Source of the DNA: Cyclobacteriaceae bacterium YHN15
Lineage (GTDB): Bacteria; Bacteroidota; Bacteroidia; Cytophagales; Cyclobacteriaceae
Length of the DNA stretch: 64,000 nt
Reading direction: 5' to 3'
Assembly (NCBI GenBank): GCA_003797895.1
Contig: RKQB01000008.1
Span: 146,731 to 210,730, forward strand
Shown here: piece after piece, positions 9,162-17,812 of the stretch
Layout: each line of letters opens with the position of its first letter
How positions within the stretch are numbered: the stretch's first letter is position 1
Notes under the pieces: generated by a model
What the model saw: only the letters and a program-made list of their open reading frames with translations
The model's database searches: none
Told to the model about the DNA's origin: nothing
Program-made: the position numbers and the translations under genes

Positions 9162-10163
9162 TTGAAAGCAATAGTATTAAACAGAGTCCTCGAGGATAAG
9201 ATATCTTACACAGATGTGGTGTTGCCTGAATTGGAAGCCGATGAGGTAAAGATTCAGGTAAAAGCTGCTGCTTTAAACCATAGGGACGAATGGGCAAGGC
9301 AAGGTTTATATCCCAATCTCAAAGATGGGGTGATTATGGGTTCAGACGGTGCGGGAATTGTAGTAGAAGTTGGAGAGAAAATATCCAGGGATTGGATGGG
9401 TAAAGAAGTAATCATCAATCCTTCAAACCAATGGGGAGCAAATGAGAAAGCCCAATCCAGAGAATTTCAAATTCTTGGAATACCAAGCAACGGGACCTTT
9501 GCTGAATTTGTCCAGGTAAAGGCTGACAGGGTATATGAAATACCGGCACACCTGAACTTGGAGGAGGCTGCGGCACTGCCTTTGGGTGGGCTTACAGCCT
9601 TCAGGACATTATTGGTACAAGGAGAGCTTCAAGCAGGTGAAAAAGTATTGGTTACAGGTTTTGGGGGCGGTGTAGCCCAATTTGCAGTCCAGTATGCCAT
9701 TGCTCTTGGTGCGGAAGTCTACGTCAGCAGCAGTTCACCTGAAAAAATAAAAGCAGCCATTTCCCTGGGTGCAAAAGAAGGATTCCTTTATACAGCAACG
9801 AATTGGCCTGAAGAAGCATTGGAAATTTCAGGTGGTTTTGATCTTGTGGTGGACAGTGCAATGGGAGAAACTCTCAATAATCTGATCAATGTATTAAAAC
9901 CAGGAGGGAAATTGGTTTACTATGGTGCTACCAAAGGCAATCCTACTGACTTCAATGCAAGGAAGGTCTATTGGAACCAGCTTCAGATTATAGGAAGTAC
10001 TATGGGCAGTGACAAAAATTTTGAGGATATGCTGTACTTTGTATCTAAAAATGAAATAAAACCCATAATTGATCAGGTTTTTGATTTAGAGGATGCTTTA
10101 GCTGCCTTTGATAGGATGAAGGCAGGGAAGCAATTGGGAAAGATCGTACTTAAAATTTTTTAG
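9162..10163 (+). CDS. MDR superfamily zinc-binding-type alcohol dehydrogenase/quinone oxidoreductase
   Basis: 333 residues when started at the TTG (9162) that gives M-KAIVLNRVLEDK, the normal beginning of this family; the open frame extends upstream into the dnaB tail without conserved sequence. GroES-like domain at residues 1-150 with LNHRDEWARQGLYP and GSDGAGIVVEVG; Rossmann domain with VLVTGFGGGVAQFAVQYA (residues about 160-177). The catalytic zinc Cys and the structural four-Cys lobe are missing, which suggests a zinc-free quinone-oxidoreductase or related NADPH reductase. Substrate unknown. Lies 55 bases after dnaB. Confidence 0.88.
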   Translation: MKAIVLNRVLEDKISYTDVVLPELEADEVKIQVKAAALNHRDEWARQGLYPNLKDGVIMGSDGAGIVVEVGEKISRDWMGKEVIINPSNQWGANEKAQSREFQILGIPSNGTFAEFVQVKADRVYEIPAHLNLEEAAALPLGGLTAFRTLLVQGELQAGEKVLVTGFGGGVAQFAVQYAIALGAEVYVSSSSPEKIKAAISLGAKEGFLYTATNWPEEALEISGGFDLVVDSAMGETLNNLINVLKPGGKLVYYGATKGNPTDFNARKVYWNQLQIIGSTMGSDKNFEDMLYFVSKNEIKPIIDQVFDLEDALAAFDRMKAGKQLGKIVLKIF

Positions 10164-10197
10164 AACCTTAATTCAACCTGAAAATTGATGTTTTATA

Positions 10198-10530
10198 TCA
10201 ATCGAGATCATTTTCAAACAGAAAATTTTGATAACTGTTTTTCAATTCCCTAAGCGTATTTGTTTCATTTAATTGCTCAGCTAAAGAGATTCCTTTTTCG
10301 AAGGTCTGCTTTGCCAAATAAATTGAACCCTGTTCGGTATAAAATAACGCAGCTTGATAGTATGTAGGAAGGTAACTTTTATGTTCTTTTAATAGTTTTT
10401 CATATAAAAAGTATGCTTTTTTAGGATCTAAATACTGGTATTCCAGAGCCAAAGCATACCAGTTGAAAGGATTTTCGGGTTCACTTTCCGCAAACGATTG
10501 TAACATCTCTATGCGGGACATTTTGCTCAT
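10198..10530 (-). CDS. Small TPR-like protein
   Basis: 110 residues, all helical. Pairs of helices fit two to three tetratricopeptide units: NPFNWYALALEYQYLDPKKAYFLYEKLL, then YLPTYYQAALFYTEQGSIYLAKQTFEKGI. No signal peptide, so cytoplasmic. TPRs bind other proteins; nothing here tells which. A second ATG three codons in (MSRIEML) is an alternative start. It is a single gene, divergent from etfB with 73 bases between the two starts. Confidence 0.8.
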   Translation of the reverse strand: MSKMSRIEMLQSFAESEPENPFNWYALALEYQYLDPKKAYFLYEKLLKEHKSYLPTYYQAALFYTEQGSIYLAKQTFEKGISLAEQLNETNTLRELKNSYQNFLFENDLD

Positions 10531-10603
10531 GAATTCTTTTTTTAATTATAATGCAATTACTAAATTCACACAATTTAAAAATAAATAACTTAAAAATTTA
10601 TAA

Positions 10604-11341
10604 ATGAAGATTCTTGTTTGTATTACTCATGTGCCGGATACCACATCCAAAATTCAGTTCTCAGATAATAACACCAAGTTTGATAAAAGCGGAGTTCAGT
10701 TTATTATTGGTCCCTACGATGATTATGCACTCGCTAGGGCGGTGGAACTAAAGGAACAGCTAGGCGCTTCTTTGACTGTATTAAATGTAGGAGAAGTTGA
10801 GACCGAACCAACTTTAAGAAAAGCATTGGCCATAGGAGCAGATGATGCCATTAGGGTGAACACCTTTCCCAAGGATTCTTTATTTGTTGCCCAGCAGATA
10901 GCTGCCATCGCCAAACAGAACAACTATGATCTTATTTTGATGGGTAGGGAATCCATTGATTTCAATGGAGGCATGGTCCACGGCATGGTGGGTGAAATGT
11001 TGGGAATGCCCTCTGTTTCCCCTGTCATGAAGTTGGAGATTGAAGGAAATACTGTGAAAATGGCCAGAGAAATTGAGGGAGGAAAAGAATACCTTGAGGC
11101 AAAACTACCTTTGGTAGCAGGTTGTCAGGAGCCCATAGCCGAATGGAAAATCCCAAATATGAGAGGAATTATGTCAGCGAGGACCAAACCCTTGCAGGTA
11201 GTGGATCCTTTAGAGGAAAGCAATGCTTCTGAAGTGATATCCTATCAATTACCACCTGCCAAAGGAGCGGTGAAACTGGTGGATAAAGATAATGTAGAAG
11301 AATTGGTGAGGTTATTGAAAAATGAAGCAAAAGTACTTTAA
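10604..11341 (+). CDS. etfB: Electron transfer flavoprotein beta subunit
   Basis: 245 residues, typical for EtfB. It shows the ETF signature around YDLILMGRESIDFNGGMVHGMVGEMLGMPSV and the start MKILVCITHVPDTTSKI. With EtfA it forms the FAD/AMP heterodimer that carries electrons from acyl-CoA dehydrogenases to the quinone pool through ETF dehydrogenase. It is the first gene of an operon with etfA (35-base gap) and the bifunctional nuclease (8-base gap). The leader is very AT-rich and without a clear promoter match. Confidence 0.96.
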   Translation: MKILVCITHVPDTTSKIQFSDNNTKFDKSGVQFIIGPYDDYALARAVELKEQLGASLTVLNVGEVETEPTLRKALAIGADDAIRVNTFPKDSLFVAQQIAAIAKQNNYDLILMGRESIDFNGGMVHGMVGEMLGMPSVSPVMKLEIEGNTVKMAREIEGGKEYLEAKLPLVAGCQEPIAEWKIPNMRGIMSARTKPLQVVDPLEESNASEVISYQLPPAKGAVKLVDKDNVEELVRLLKNEAKVL

Positions 11342-11376
11342 TTTTTTATTATTAAATAATTGAAAAACAGATAGAT

Positions 11377-12345
11377 ATGTCAGTATTAGTATATATAGAA
11401 CATGCGGATGGTTCCGTAAAAAAAACCAGTTTGGAAGCAGTTTCTTATGCCAAAGCTCTTTCTGAAAAAACCTCAGAGGGAGAAATAGTTGCAGTTGCTT
11501 TAGGGTCAATTTCATCCGATGAACTGGCAAAGGCAGGAAGTGCAGGCGCTTCAAAAGTAATTCATGTGAATGATGATAAACTGAGTTCCGGTATTATTCA
11601 GGCACACGCAGAGGCAGTAGCGCAGGTATATAAACAATTAGGGGCAAAGACCTTGATTCTCTCAAAATCATCCTTGGGAGATGCTGTTGCTGCCAGATTG
11701 GCCATCAAACTTGATGCAGCTCTGATATCCAATGTGGTGGATCTTCCGGACACCGGATCAGGTTACAAGATCAAAAGAAGTATTTACACCGGAAAAGCTT
11801 TTGCTGAAACTGTTGTCAATAAGGAGCATAAGATTTTGGCAGTTAAGAAAAATGCTGTTGATCTTAAATCCGATGGGGCTGATGCGGTTATTGAAACGGT
11901 AGTTTTGGAGCTTTCTGCTGATAATTTTGCTACAAGTATTACGTCAACCGATAAAACGACAGGTGATATTCTTTTGCCTGAGGCCGATATTGTAGTTTCT
12001 GGAGGCAGAGGAATGAAAGGGCCGGAGAACTGGGGCCTTATAGAAGGTCTTGCAAAGGAGTTGGGTGCTGCAACAGGGTGCTCTAAGCCGGTTTCAGACA
12101 TTGGATGGAGACCACATCATGAGCACGTTGGGCAAACGGGCGTAAAAGTTGCTCCTTCTTTGTATGTTGCTGTTGGAATTTCGGGTGCTATTCAACATCT
12201 TGCGGGAGTGAATTCTTCAAAATGCATTGTTGTAATCAACAAGGATGCAGAGGCGCCATTTTTCAAGGCGGCCGATTATGGGATTGTTGGGGATGCTTTT
12301 GAAGTTCTACCAAAATTAACAGAGGCTGTAAAAGCATTAAAATAG
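11377..12345 (+). CDS. etfA: Electron transfer flavoprotein alpha subunit
   Basis: 322 residues. The C-terminal FAD domain is clear: VSGGRGMKGPENWGLIEGLA, then GCSKPVSDIGWRPHHEHVGQTG, VAVGISGAIQHLAGV and VVINKDAEAPFFKAADYGIVGD, all part of the EtfA signature. N-terminal half is the ETF alpha/beta fold. Partner of EtfB just upstream; normal length. The dimer works in the cytoplasm at the membrane in fatty-acid and amino-acid oxidation. No ETF-quinone oxidoreductase gene is in the window. Confidence 0.96.
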   Translation: MSVLVYIEHADGSVKKTSLEAVSYAKALSEKTSEGEIVAVALGSISSDELAKAGSAGASKVIHVNDDKLSSGIIQAHAEAVAQVYKQLGAKTLILSKSSLGDAVAARLAIKLDAALISNVVDLPDTGSGYKIKRSIYTGKAFAETVVNKEHKILAVKKNAVDLKSDGADAVIETVVLELSADNFATSITSTDKTTGDILLPEADIVVSGGRGMKGPENWGLIEGLAKELGAATGCSKPVSDIGWRPHHEHVGQTGVKVAPSLYVAVGISGAIQHLAGVNSSKCIVVINKDAEAPFFKAADYGIVGDAFEVLPKLTEAVKALK

Positions 12346-12353
12346 GAAAATCA

Positions 12354-12956
12354 GTGGATCAGACTGTTGAATTAGAAATTCTAGGATTATCTTCAAATCA
12401 CTCCCAATCAGGTTCTTTTACCTTGGTCATGGGAGAAGTCGGCGGTACCAGACGTTTGCCTATTGTTATAGGAATGTTTGAAGCTCAAGCTATTGCGATT
12501 GAGATAGAGAAGATAATTCCCAACAGGCCCATGACCCATGATTTATTCAAATCATTTGCCAGTAATTTCAACTATTCCATTGATCATATTTTGATTTCAG
12601 ATATGAGGGAAGGTGTCTACTATGCAAATATTGTGTGTAAATTTTCTTCCAAAGTAGTTGAAATAGATGCAAGGCCCTCTGATGCCATTGCTATTGCGGT
12701 GAGATTCGATGCTCCTATTTATTGTTCGGCAAAGGTTATGGCAGAATTTGCCTCTGAGTATATTGAAGAAGAGGAAAGGAAAGAAGATGAAAAATCAGCT
12801 TCTTCAAAGAAAACGGCTTCGGGTCCTGCGAAGGCATCTGATTCCCTCAAGGATTACAGTCTGGACAAATTAAACCAACTCCTGGAAAAGGCCATCAATA
12901 ATGAAGATTATGAAAAGGCAGCAAGGATAAGGGATGAAATTAACAGGAGAAACTGA
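12354..12956 (+). CDS. Bifunctional nuclease (DUF151) with C-terminal UvrB/UvrC motif
   Basis: 200 residues from a GTG start, 8 bases after etfA. Residues 1-135 form the DUF151/BFN domain (LPIVIGMFEAQAIAIEIE, RPMTHDLF, ARPSDAIAIAVRFDAPIY). After a Lys/Ser/Glu-rich linker (about 138-165), residues 166-200 are a UVR motif (LNQLLEKAINNEDYEKAARIRDEI) as in UvrB/UvrC. Plant BFN proteins have RNase and DNase activity; the bacterial role is uncertain. The pairing of DUF151 with UVR is common in Bacteroidota. Close spacing implies co-transcription with the ETF genes, though no functional link is known. Confidence 0.9.
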   Translation: MDQTVELEILGLSSNHSQSGSFTLVMGEVGGTRRLPIVIGMFEAQAIAIEIEKIIPNRPMTHDLFKSFASNFNYSIDHILISDMREGVYYANIVCKFSSKVVEIDARPSDAIAIAVRFDAPIYCSAKVMAEFASEYIEEEERKEDEKSASSKKTASGPAKASDSLKDYSLDKLNQLLEKAINNEDYEKAARIRDEINRRN

Positions 12957-12958
12957 TA

Positions 12959-12984
12959 AAAAGCCTGGGCTGACCAGGCTTTTC
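12959..12984 (+). terminator. Rho-independent terminator after the etfBA-nuclease operon
   Basis: AAAAGCCTGG and CCAGGCTTTT form a GC-rich stem around a five-base loop (GCTGA), with an A-run before and T-run after. It starts just beyond the nuclease stop codon and closes the operon. Confidence 0.85.
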
Positions 12985-13168
12985 TTGTTCCTGCTACCTA
13001 ATTCAATTTCGAAAAATGAAAAACTGATGGATGAACAGGGTAAAATCCTGAATTTGATAATTTTATCAATTTGCCCAATCTAGGCATACTCTTCCTTCTT
13101 TTTCAAAATGAAAATTACATGTAATTTAATGTTTAATCATTTTAACTGATCACCTACTCAAATTCCAA

Positions 13169-14455
13169 ATGGATTATTTCAGAGGCTTAATTGGAATCAT
13201 TTTACTTTTAGCTTTTGCATTTCTTTTTTCGGCCAATAAAAAGGCTGTGGATTGGAGGTTGGTAGGGATAGGTGTTATCTTACAGGCTATTTTTGGTTTT
13301 TTGATTACCAAAGTTGAATTTGTTGCCAGTATATTTTCCTTGGTAAGCAGGGCATTTGTTAAATTCCTTAGTTTTTCCGGAGATGGGGCCATATTTATCT
13401 TTGGTGATCTAGCAACTGATTCATTTGGATTTATTTTTGCCTTTAAAGTCTTACCCACAATCATATTTTTTTCCACGGTTTCTGCGGGACTTTATTATTT
13501 GGGGATACTCCAAAAAGTGGTATTTGGCATAGCTTGGGTGATGTCAAGGACGATGAGGCTTTCAGGTCCGGAAAGCCTGTCTGCTGCGGGGAATATTTTT
13601 TTAGGTCAAACAGAAGCTCCATTGTTGGTAAGGCCTTTTATTCCTACCATGTCAAGATCAGAGCTTATGTGCTTGATGACAGGAGGGATGGCTACCATTG
13701 CGGGCGGTGTCCTTGCTGGCTATGTAGCTTTTTTAGGCGGAGATAGCCTGGAGGAACAGACCAGGTTTGCTGCTTACCTTTTGGGGGCCAGTATTATGAA
13801 TGCCCCGGCAGCCATTGTCATGTCAAAAATTATGATTCCTGAAACTGACAAACAGATAATCAATGATAAATTGGAAGTGAGTGGTGAAAATATGGGTGTT
13901 AACCTTATTGATGCCATGTCTATCGGAGCCTCAGAAGGATTAAAATTGGCTTTAAATGTAGGGGGTATGCTCTTGGCATTTATTGCAGTAATTGCGGCGC
14001 TGAACTATATTTTATCTGGATTGATCGGGCATTATTCAGGTTTAAATACCTTGGTGATTTCTTCTACAGATGGTCAGTTTTCAGGTTTTTCGCTTGAATA
14101 TATCTTGGGTCAGATATTTAGGGTATTTGCATGGGTAATAGGAGTGGAGTGGAGCGAAACCCTTCAGGTTGGCTCCCTTTTGGGTCAAAAGACCGTCATT
14201 AACGAATTTGTTGCGTATTTGAGTTTGGCTGAAATGAAAGCAGCAGATTCCCTTTCTCAAAAATCCATTGTTATTGCCACCTATGCACTATGTGGTTTTT
14301 CAAATTTCAGTTCCATTGCCATTCAGGTAGGAGGGATTGGTAGTATTGCACCCAACCAGCAGGGCAATCTTTCCAAATTGGGTATGCAGGCATTATTAGC
14401 AGCTACCTTGGCTTGTTTGATGACAGCAACAATTGCTGGGTCATTGTTTGGATAA
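13169..14455 (+). CDS. Concentrative nucleoside transporter (NupC/CNT family)
   Basis: 428 residues with about ten hydrophobic segments. Family signatures are present: GQTEAPLLVRPFIPTMSRSE (the first re-entrant hairpin and substrate loop), NAPAAIVMSKIM, and ALCGFSNFSSIAIQVGGIG near residue 375. CNT proteins bring nucleosides into the cell with sodium or protons. The specificity cannot be read from sequence alone. It stands alone, with a 212-base upstream region that begins with the previous operon's terminator, and a bidirectional hairpin right after its stop. Confidence 0.92.
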   Translation: MDYFRGLIGIILLLAFAFLFSANKKAVDWRLVGIGVILQAIFGFLITKVEFVASIFSLVSRAFVKFLSFSGDGAIFIFGDLATDSFGFIFAFKVLPTIIFFSTVSAGLYYLGILQKVVFGIAWVMSRTMRLSGPESLSAAGNIFLGQTEAPLLVRPFIPTMSRSELMCLMTGGMATIAGGVLAGYVAFLGGDSLEEQTRFAAYLLGASIMNAPAAIVMSKIMIPETDKQIINDKLEVSGENMGVNLIDAMSIGASEGLKLALNVGGMLLAFIAVIAALNYILSGLIGHYSGLNTLVISSTDGQFSGFSLEYILGQIFRVFAWVIGVEWSETLQVGSLLGQKTVINEFVAYLSLAEMKAADSLSQKSIVIATYALCGFSNFSSIAIQVGGIGSIAPNQQGNLSKLGMQALLAATLACLMTATIAGSLFG

Positions 14456-14484
14456 AAAAGGCCGCTTTTGTTAAGCAGCCTTTA
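14454..14484. terminator. Bidirectional terminator between nucleoside transporter and cyclophilin
   Basis: AAAAAAGGCCGCTT pairs with AAGCAGCCTTT across a TTGTT loop, with one C-A mismatch. A-run on the left and T-run on the right suit termination in both directions between two convergent genes whose stops are only about 30 bases apart. Confidence 0.7.
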
Positions 14485-14486
14485 TG

Positions 14487-14924
14487 TTAATCTTCATGGA
14501 TGGTGATTTTTTCGATCTTATCTCCCTGACGGATTTGATCAATAACTTCCAAACCTTCCACAACTTTCCCAAAACAGGTATGCCTCCTATCCAAATGGCT
14601 GGTATTGTCCCTGCTGTGGCAGACAAAAAACTGGGAACCTCCTGTATTTCTTCCTGCATGTGCCATGGAAAGTACACCTCGATCATGGTATTGGTTATCC
14701 CCATCGAGTTCACAATCTATTTTGTAGCCTGGTCCACCCGTTCCATTACCAATAGGACATCCTCCTTGAATCACGAAATTTGGAATTACCCTATGGAAGG
14801 TTAAACCATCGTAAAAACCTTTTTTGGCCAGGCTTACAAAGTTCTCTACTGTTTTTGGGGCATCATTCTCGTAAAATTCAACTTTCATCAGCCCTTTTTC
14901 GGTAAGTATTTCTGCGGTTTTCAT
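14487..14924 (-). CDS. Cyclophilin-type peptidyl-prolyl cis-trans isomerase
   Basis: 145 residues. Core cyclophilin residues are present: FHRVIPNFVIQGG (catalytic Arg in FHR), SMAHAGRNTGGSQFFVC, and HLDRRHTCFGKVVEGLEVI. No signal peptide, so this is a cytoplasmic isomerase, shorter than eukaryotic members as usual for bacterial PpiB types. It speeds proline isomerisation during folding. Its leader shares a 155-base divergent region with the POT transporter, which contains a 10-bp-arm palindrome. Confidence 0.95.
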   Translation of the reverse strand: MKTAEILTEKGLMKVEFYENDAPKTVENFVSLAKKGFYDGLTFHRVIPNFVIQGGCPIGNGTGGPGYKIDCELDGDNQYHDRGVLSMAHAGRNTGGSQFFVCHSRDNTSHLDRRHTCFGKVVEGLEVIDQIRQGDKIEKITIHED

Positions 14925-15008
14925 AAATTGTTATTTTGCCAAAAGTAACAAAAGTTCCTTTGCGCTTTTTCAATTTTTTATCCTATTTATGGGTTTGTAA
15001 AATTTTGC

Positions 15009-15031
15009 AAGAGAATTTGGAAAATTCTCTT
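15009..15031. promoter_or_regulatory. Palindrome (possible operator) between cyclophilin and POT transporter
   Basis: AAGAGAATTT and AAATTCTCTT are perfect 10-bp inverted arms around a 3-base spacer (GGA). It sits in the leader shared by two divergent genes, 49 bases before the TTG start of the transporter, and has no T-run, so an operator is more likely than a terminator. The regulator is unknown. Confidence 0.5.
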
Positions 15032-15079
15032 ATCATTGTAAAGGTATTTTATCCAATCAATCGTTAAATAATTCAAATT

Positions 15080-16669
15080 TTGGAAATAGAACAAGGTAAT
15101 AATCCCGGCACTTTGGGTGGAGACTTATTCCCAGGGCCCACTTTATTTGGTCACCCGAAAGGTTTGATGACTTTATTTTTTACAGAAATGTGGGAAAGAT
15201 TCAGTTATTATGGTATGCGTGCTCTTTTGATTCTCTTCATGACTGCGGCTGTAGTAGATGGGGGCATGGGTTTTGATGATAAAACATCCGGAGCCATTTA
15301 TGGGCTTTATACCATGGGAGTTTATTTGCTCGCCTTGCCCGGTGGCTGGTTTGCAGATAGACTGTTCGGGTTAAAAAAATCCGTTTGGTATGGGGGTATT
15401 ATTATTGCTTTTGGCCATTTTACCATGGCATTGCCCGGACTGGTCAATTTGTTCGGCGGAGCTAGCCTAGAGGCAAGGGACAGTATATCTTCCCTTGATT
15501 CGAATTCATTCTTTATTGGATTGATTTTAATCACTATAGGCACCGGATTACTCAAACCCAATATCAGTTCTATAGTGGGACAGTTATATCCTGCCGGCAG
15601 CACGAAAAGAGATGCCGGTTTTTCCATATTCTATATGGGAATCAATATTGGTGCGCTAGTAGCCCCGATCGCATGCAGTACAGTAGCTACCTTCGACTGG
15701 CATTTTGGATTTGGACTTGCTGGATTAGGGATGATTTTTGGTCTGATTCAATACAGGCTTACAGGAGGAAGTTTGGATGGCTATGGGGAAGAGATTCCTG
15801 TTTTGACAGAAAAGGATAAGAGGGAGCAAGAGAATTTGAAGAAGATTCTATTGGGTATAGGGACTGTTTTACTCTTATTATTGGCTATTGTTTTTCTCGG
15901 GTATATCCCTGTCAATGTATCCGCAATTGCCGGGGCCTCAGGTTCTATCATTGCTGTAGTAGCCTTTGTGTATTTAGGTTATGTAATATTGTTTGGTGGA
16001 CTGGAGTCAGGTGATAAGAAGAAAGTTGGGGTTATCGCCATCCTGTTTTTATTTTCAGCCCTTTTTTGGTCAGGTTTTGAACAAGCTGGATCTACGCTTA
16101 ACTTATTTGCTGAACGTTTCACCAACAGGAATTTCCTTGGTTTTGAAATCCCGGCGGGCTATTTCCAATCCGTCAATTCCATGTTTATTATTGTTTTTGC
16201 TCCATTTTTCGGGGCTTTATGGGTTTGGTTGGGTAGAAGAAATTTGGAGCCAAGTTCACCATTGAAGTTTGCCATGGGGTTGTTATTACTGGGGATGGGA
16301 TTTCTGGTAATGTATTTTGCAGCAAAAATTGCTGCTTCAGGTCAAATGGCGGCGCCTACCTGGTTAATATTTACCTATATGCTGCATACATTTGGGGAGT
16401 TAAGTCTGAGCCCTGTGGGCTTAAGTTTGGTCACCAAACTTGCTCCAGCACGTTATGGGGGTCAAATGATGGGGATATGGTTCCTTTCCGTTTCCTTAGG
16501 TAATTTATTCGCAGGCCTGATAGCAGGGGAAGCAAGTGGAGGAAGTGAAGAAGCTTTAGCTCAAATGCCGGATCAATATAAAATAATAGTGTTAACTGCA
16601 GTAGGTGCAGGAGTACTTTTACTGATTCTTAGCAAGCCTATCAGAAAGTTAATGGGAAATGTACATTGA
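15080..16669 (+). CDS. Proton-dependent oligopeptide transporter (POT/PTR2 family MFS)
   Basis: 529 residues, about 12-14 membrane segments. The proton-coupling motif ExxERFxYYG is intact as EMWERFSYYG (near residue 37), with the PTR2 signatures GGWFADRLFGLKKSVWYGG, NISSIVGQLYPAGSTKRDAGFSIFYMGINIGA and FWSGFEQAGSTLNLFAER. It imports di- and tripeptides with protons. The start is a TTG; the next in-frame Met is inside the conserved N-terminus. A strong bidirectional hairpin ends the gene. The leader palindrome may control it. Confidence 0.93.
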   Translation: MEIEQGNNPGTLGGDLFPGPTLFGHPKGLMTLFFTEMWERFSYYGMRALLILFMTAAVVDGGMGFDDKTSGAIYGLYTMGVYLLALPGGWFADRLFGLKKSVWYGGIIIAFGHFTMALPGLVNLFGGASLEARDSISSLDSNSFFIGLILITIGTGLLKPNISSIVGQLYPAGSTKRDAGFSIFYMGINIGALVAPIACSTVATFDWHFGFGLAGLGMIFGLIQYRLTGGSLDGYGEEIPVLTEKDKREQENLKKILLGIGTVLLLLLAIVFLGYIPVNVSAIAGASGSIIAVVAFVYLGYVILFGGLESGDKKKVGVIAILFLFSALFWSGFEQAGSTLNLFAERFTNRNFLGFEIPAGYFQSVNSMFIIVFAPFFGALWVWLGRRNLEPSSPLKFAMGLLLLGMGFLVMYFAAKIAASGQMAAPTWLIFTYMLHTFGELSLSPVGLSLVTKLAPARYGGQMMGIWFLSVSLGNLFAGLIAGEASGGSEEALAQMPDQYKIIVLTAVGAGVLLLILSKPIRKLMGNVH

Positions 16670-16674
16670 TAATA

Positions 16675-16707
16675 AAAAAGGCTGTTTCTTCGAAAACAGC
16701 CTTTTTT
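16675..16707. terminator. Strong bidirectional terminator
   Basis: GGCTGTTT pairs with AAACAGCC around a CTTCGA loop, flanked by A6 and T6 runs. Lies between the POT transporter stop and the stop of the convergent 49-aa gene, so it can serve both. Confidence 0.88.
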
Positions 16708-16708
16708 A

Positions 16709-16858
16709 TTATTTGTCTTTTGTTTCTTTTGGAGGGGTAGTGTTTCTTAGGTCCATTGCGGTCAAACCAGCACCCAAACCAATCAGGATACAAACAATCA
16801 AAAGGAACAACTGGGCTCCGGAAGCTATTGGAGCACTAAAGATTTCTAATAAAGCCAT
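16709..16858 (-). CDS. Short single-pass membrane protein (49 aa)
   Basis: A small open frame with ATG at 16858 and TAA at 16709, immediately before the bidirectional terminator. The product has one hydrophobic helix (residues about 17-35, FLLIVCILIGLGAGLTAM) after a short N-terminus (MALLEIFSAPIASGAQ) and a charged tail (PPKETKDK). Support for coding: the terminator placed exactly at its stop, the clean helix and tail, and a leader before it. Similar tiny membrane proteins occur in Bacteroidota near transporters, but no family is recognised. It converges on the peptide transporter. Confidence 0.65.
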   Translation of the reverse strand: MALLEIFSAPIASGAQLFLLIVCILIGLGAGLTAMDLRNTTPPKETKDK

Positions 16859-16934
16859 ATGGATATAATTATGTTGCTATCTTAATTTTTCGAAATATAA
16901 GATAGAACTACAAGGGTTCAAAATAGTACCAAAA

Positions 16935-16969
16935 AAAAAGCAGGTTAATCCAAGATGTACCTGCTTTTT
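16935..16969 (-). terminator. Terminator downstream of the acidic 66-aa gene
   Basis: AAAAAGCAGGT and ACCTGCTTTTT pair over a 13-base loop. On the minus strand it follows the acidic-protein stop codon by about 10 bases and ends in a U-run; symmetric A/T runs could let it work both ways. Confidence 0.8.
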
Positions 16970-16979
16970 GACTTAGGTT

Positions 16980-17180
16980 CTAATCAATTTCATCATCAAA
17001 TTCTTCGAAATCGTCGTCGTCGAAATCGTCTTCAAGGTCATCATCATCGAAGTCCATGAAATTATCGTCGATCAGTTCTGTTTCCTCATCGATGTCGTAA
17101 ACCTCATCCTGGAACTCATCAGCGAACTCATCATCTTCAAAGTCATCGAGTTCTTCAAAATCGTCGTCAAAATCCTCCAT
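16980..17180 (-). CDS. Ultra-acidic small protein (66 aa, Asp/Glu-rich)
   Basis: About 60 percent of residues are Asp or Glu and there is no Lys, Arg or His at all. Phe, Leu, Ile and Tyr recur every few residues, as in MEDFDDDFEELDDFEDDEF. There is a near start codon (TATGGAGG), a closing terminator and a neat 3' end, which argue that it is expressed and not an artefact. Such proteins may mimic nucleic acid or bind basic proteins or cations, but that is speculation; no family is recognised. It is transcribed alone, between the 49-aa gene and the next hypothetical. Confidence 0.7.
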   Translation of the reverse strand: MEDFDDDFEELDDFEDDEFADEFQDEVYDIDEETELIDDNFMDFDDDDLEDDFDDDDFEEFDDEID

Positions 17181-17250
17181 AGCGTGATTTAAATTAATAG
17201 TGCAAAATTATTTTTGGATTATGTTTTGCTAAATACGACAAAATAAATGT

Positions 17251-17736
17251 TTATGCCAACACCTTTGAAGTGATATTTTTCTTCTTTTCCAAGCTTAATT
17301 CCATGTTGAATTTTTCGATCCATTCATTCTCAAGAATTAAGGTCCATGTTTCCAAATACAGAATAACATCTTCTTTTTTGTTTTTTTGGAGTTGATGCTT
17401 TTTCGGTAATGGAATATGGGATAATACCTTAGGATCTGAAAGCCTTTCAAGGTGTTTTAATTCATCGACAGTCAATCCTGCCTCTATCAATTTATTGATC
17501 ATTAAATCCATTGGATAACCACTTGTTGGGCAATATTCCATCAACTGATCATTCCAATCACCGGATTTTTGCATGGCATACTGATGGATTTCTGCTTTGG
17601 AAAGTTGGGTAATCTCCTGTGCAAGATTGCCGCAATTACAGGCGCCCATATGACCCCATTCATATGGTGCATTGTTCTTTAATTTTGTGATGGTTTTCCT
17701 GAATGCAGCAATCAACTCTGCAGATACTCTCGCCAT
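17251..17736 (-). CDS. Conserved hypothetical protein (Bacteroidota)
   Basis: 161 residues, soluble. The N-terminal third contains a Cys pair in GHMGACNCGNLAQEITQLS and a third Cys in LMEYCPTSGYPMDLMI, which could bind a metal. The rest is helical and Lys/Glu-rich, ending in NITSKVLA. No known domain is recognised. A single gene on the minus strand, with 70 bases to the acidic protein and 88 bases to the response regulator. Confidence 0.75.
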   Translation of the reverse strand: MARVSAELIAAFRKTITKLKNNAPYEWGHMGACNCGNLAQEITQLSKAEIHQYAMQKSGDWNDQLMEYCPTSGYPMDLMINKLIEAGLTVDELKHLERLSDPKVLSHIPLPKKHQLQKNKKEDVILYLETWTLILENEWIEKFNMELSLEKKKNITSKVLA

Positions 17737-17812
17737 ATTTTTAAAATTTGGTATTTTAAAGTTATAACTTCAAAAACCTATTGGTGTTTCCCAATTTGCT
17801 AAAAAATTAACA

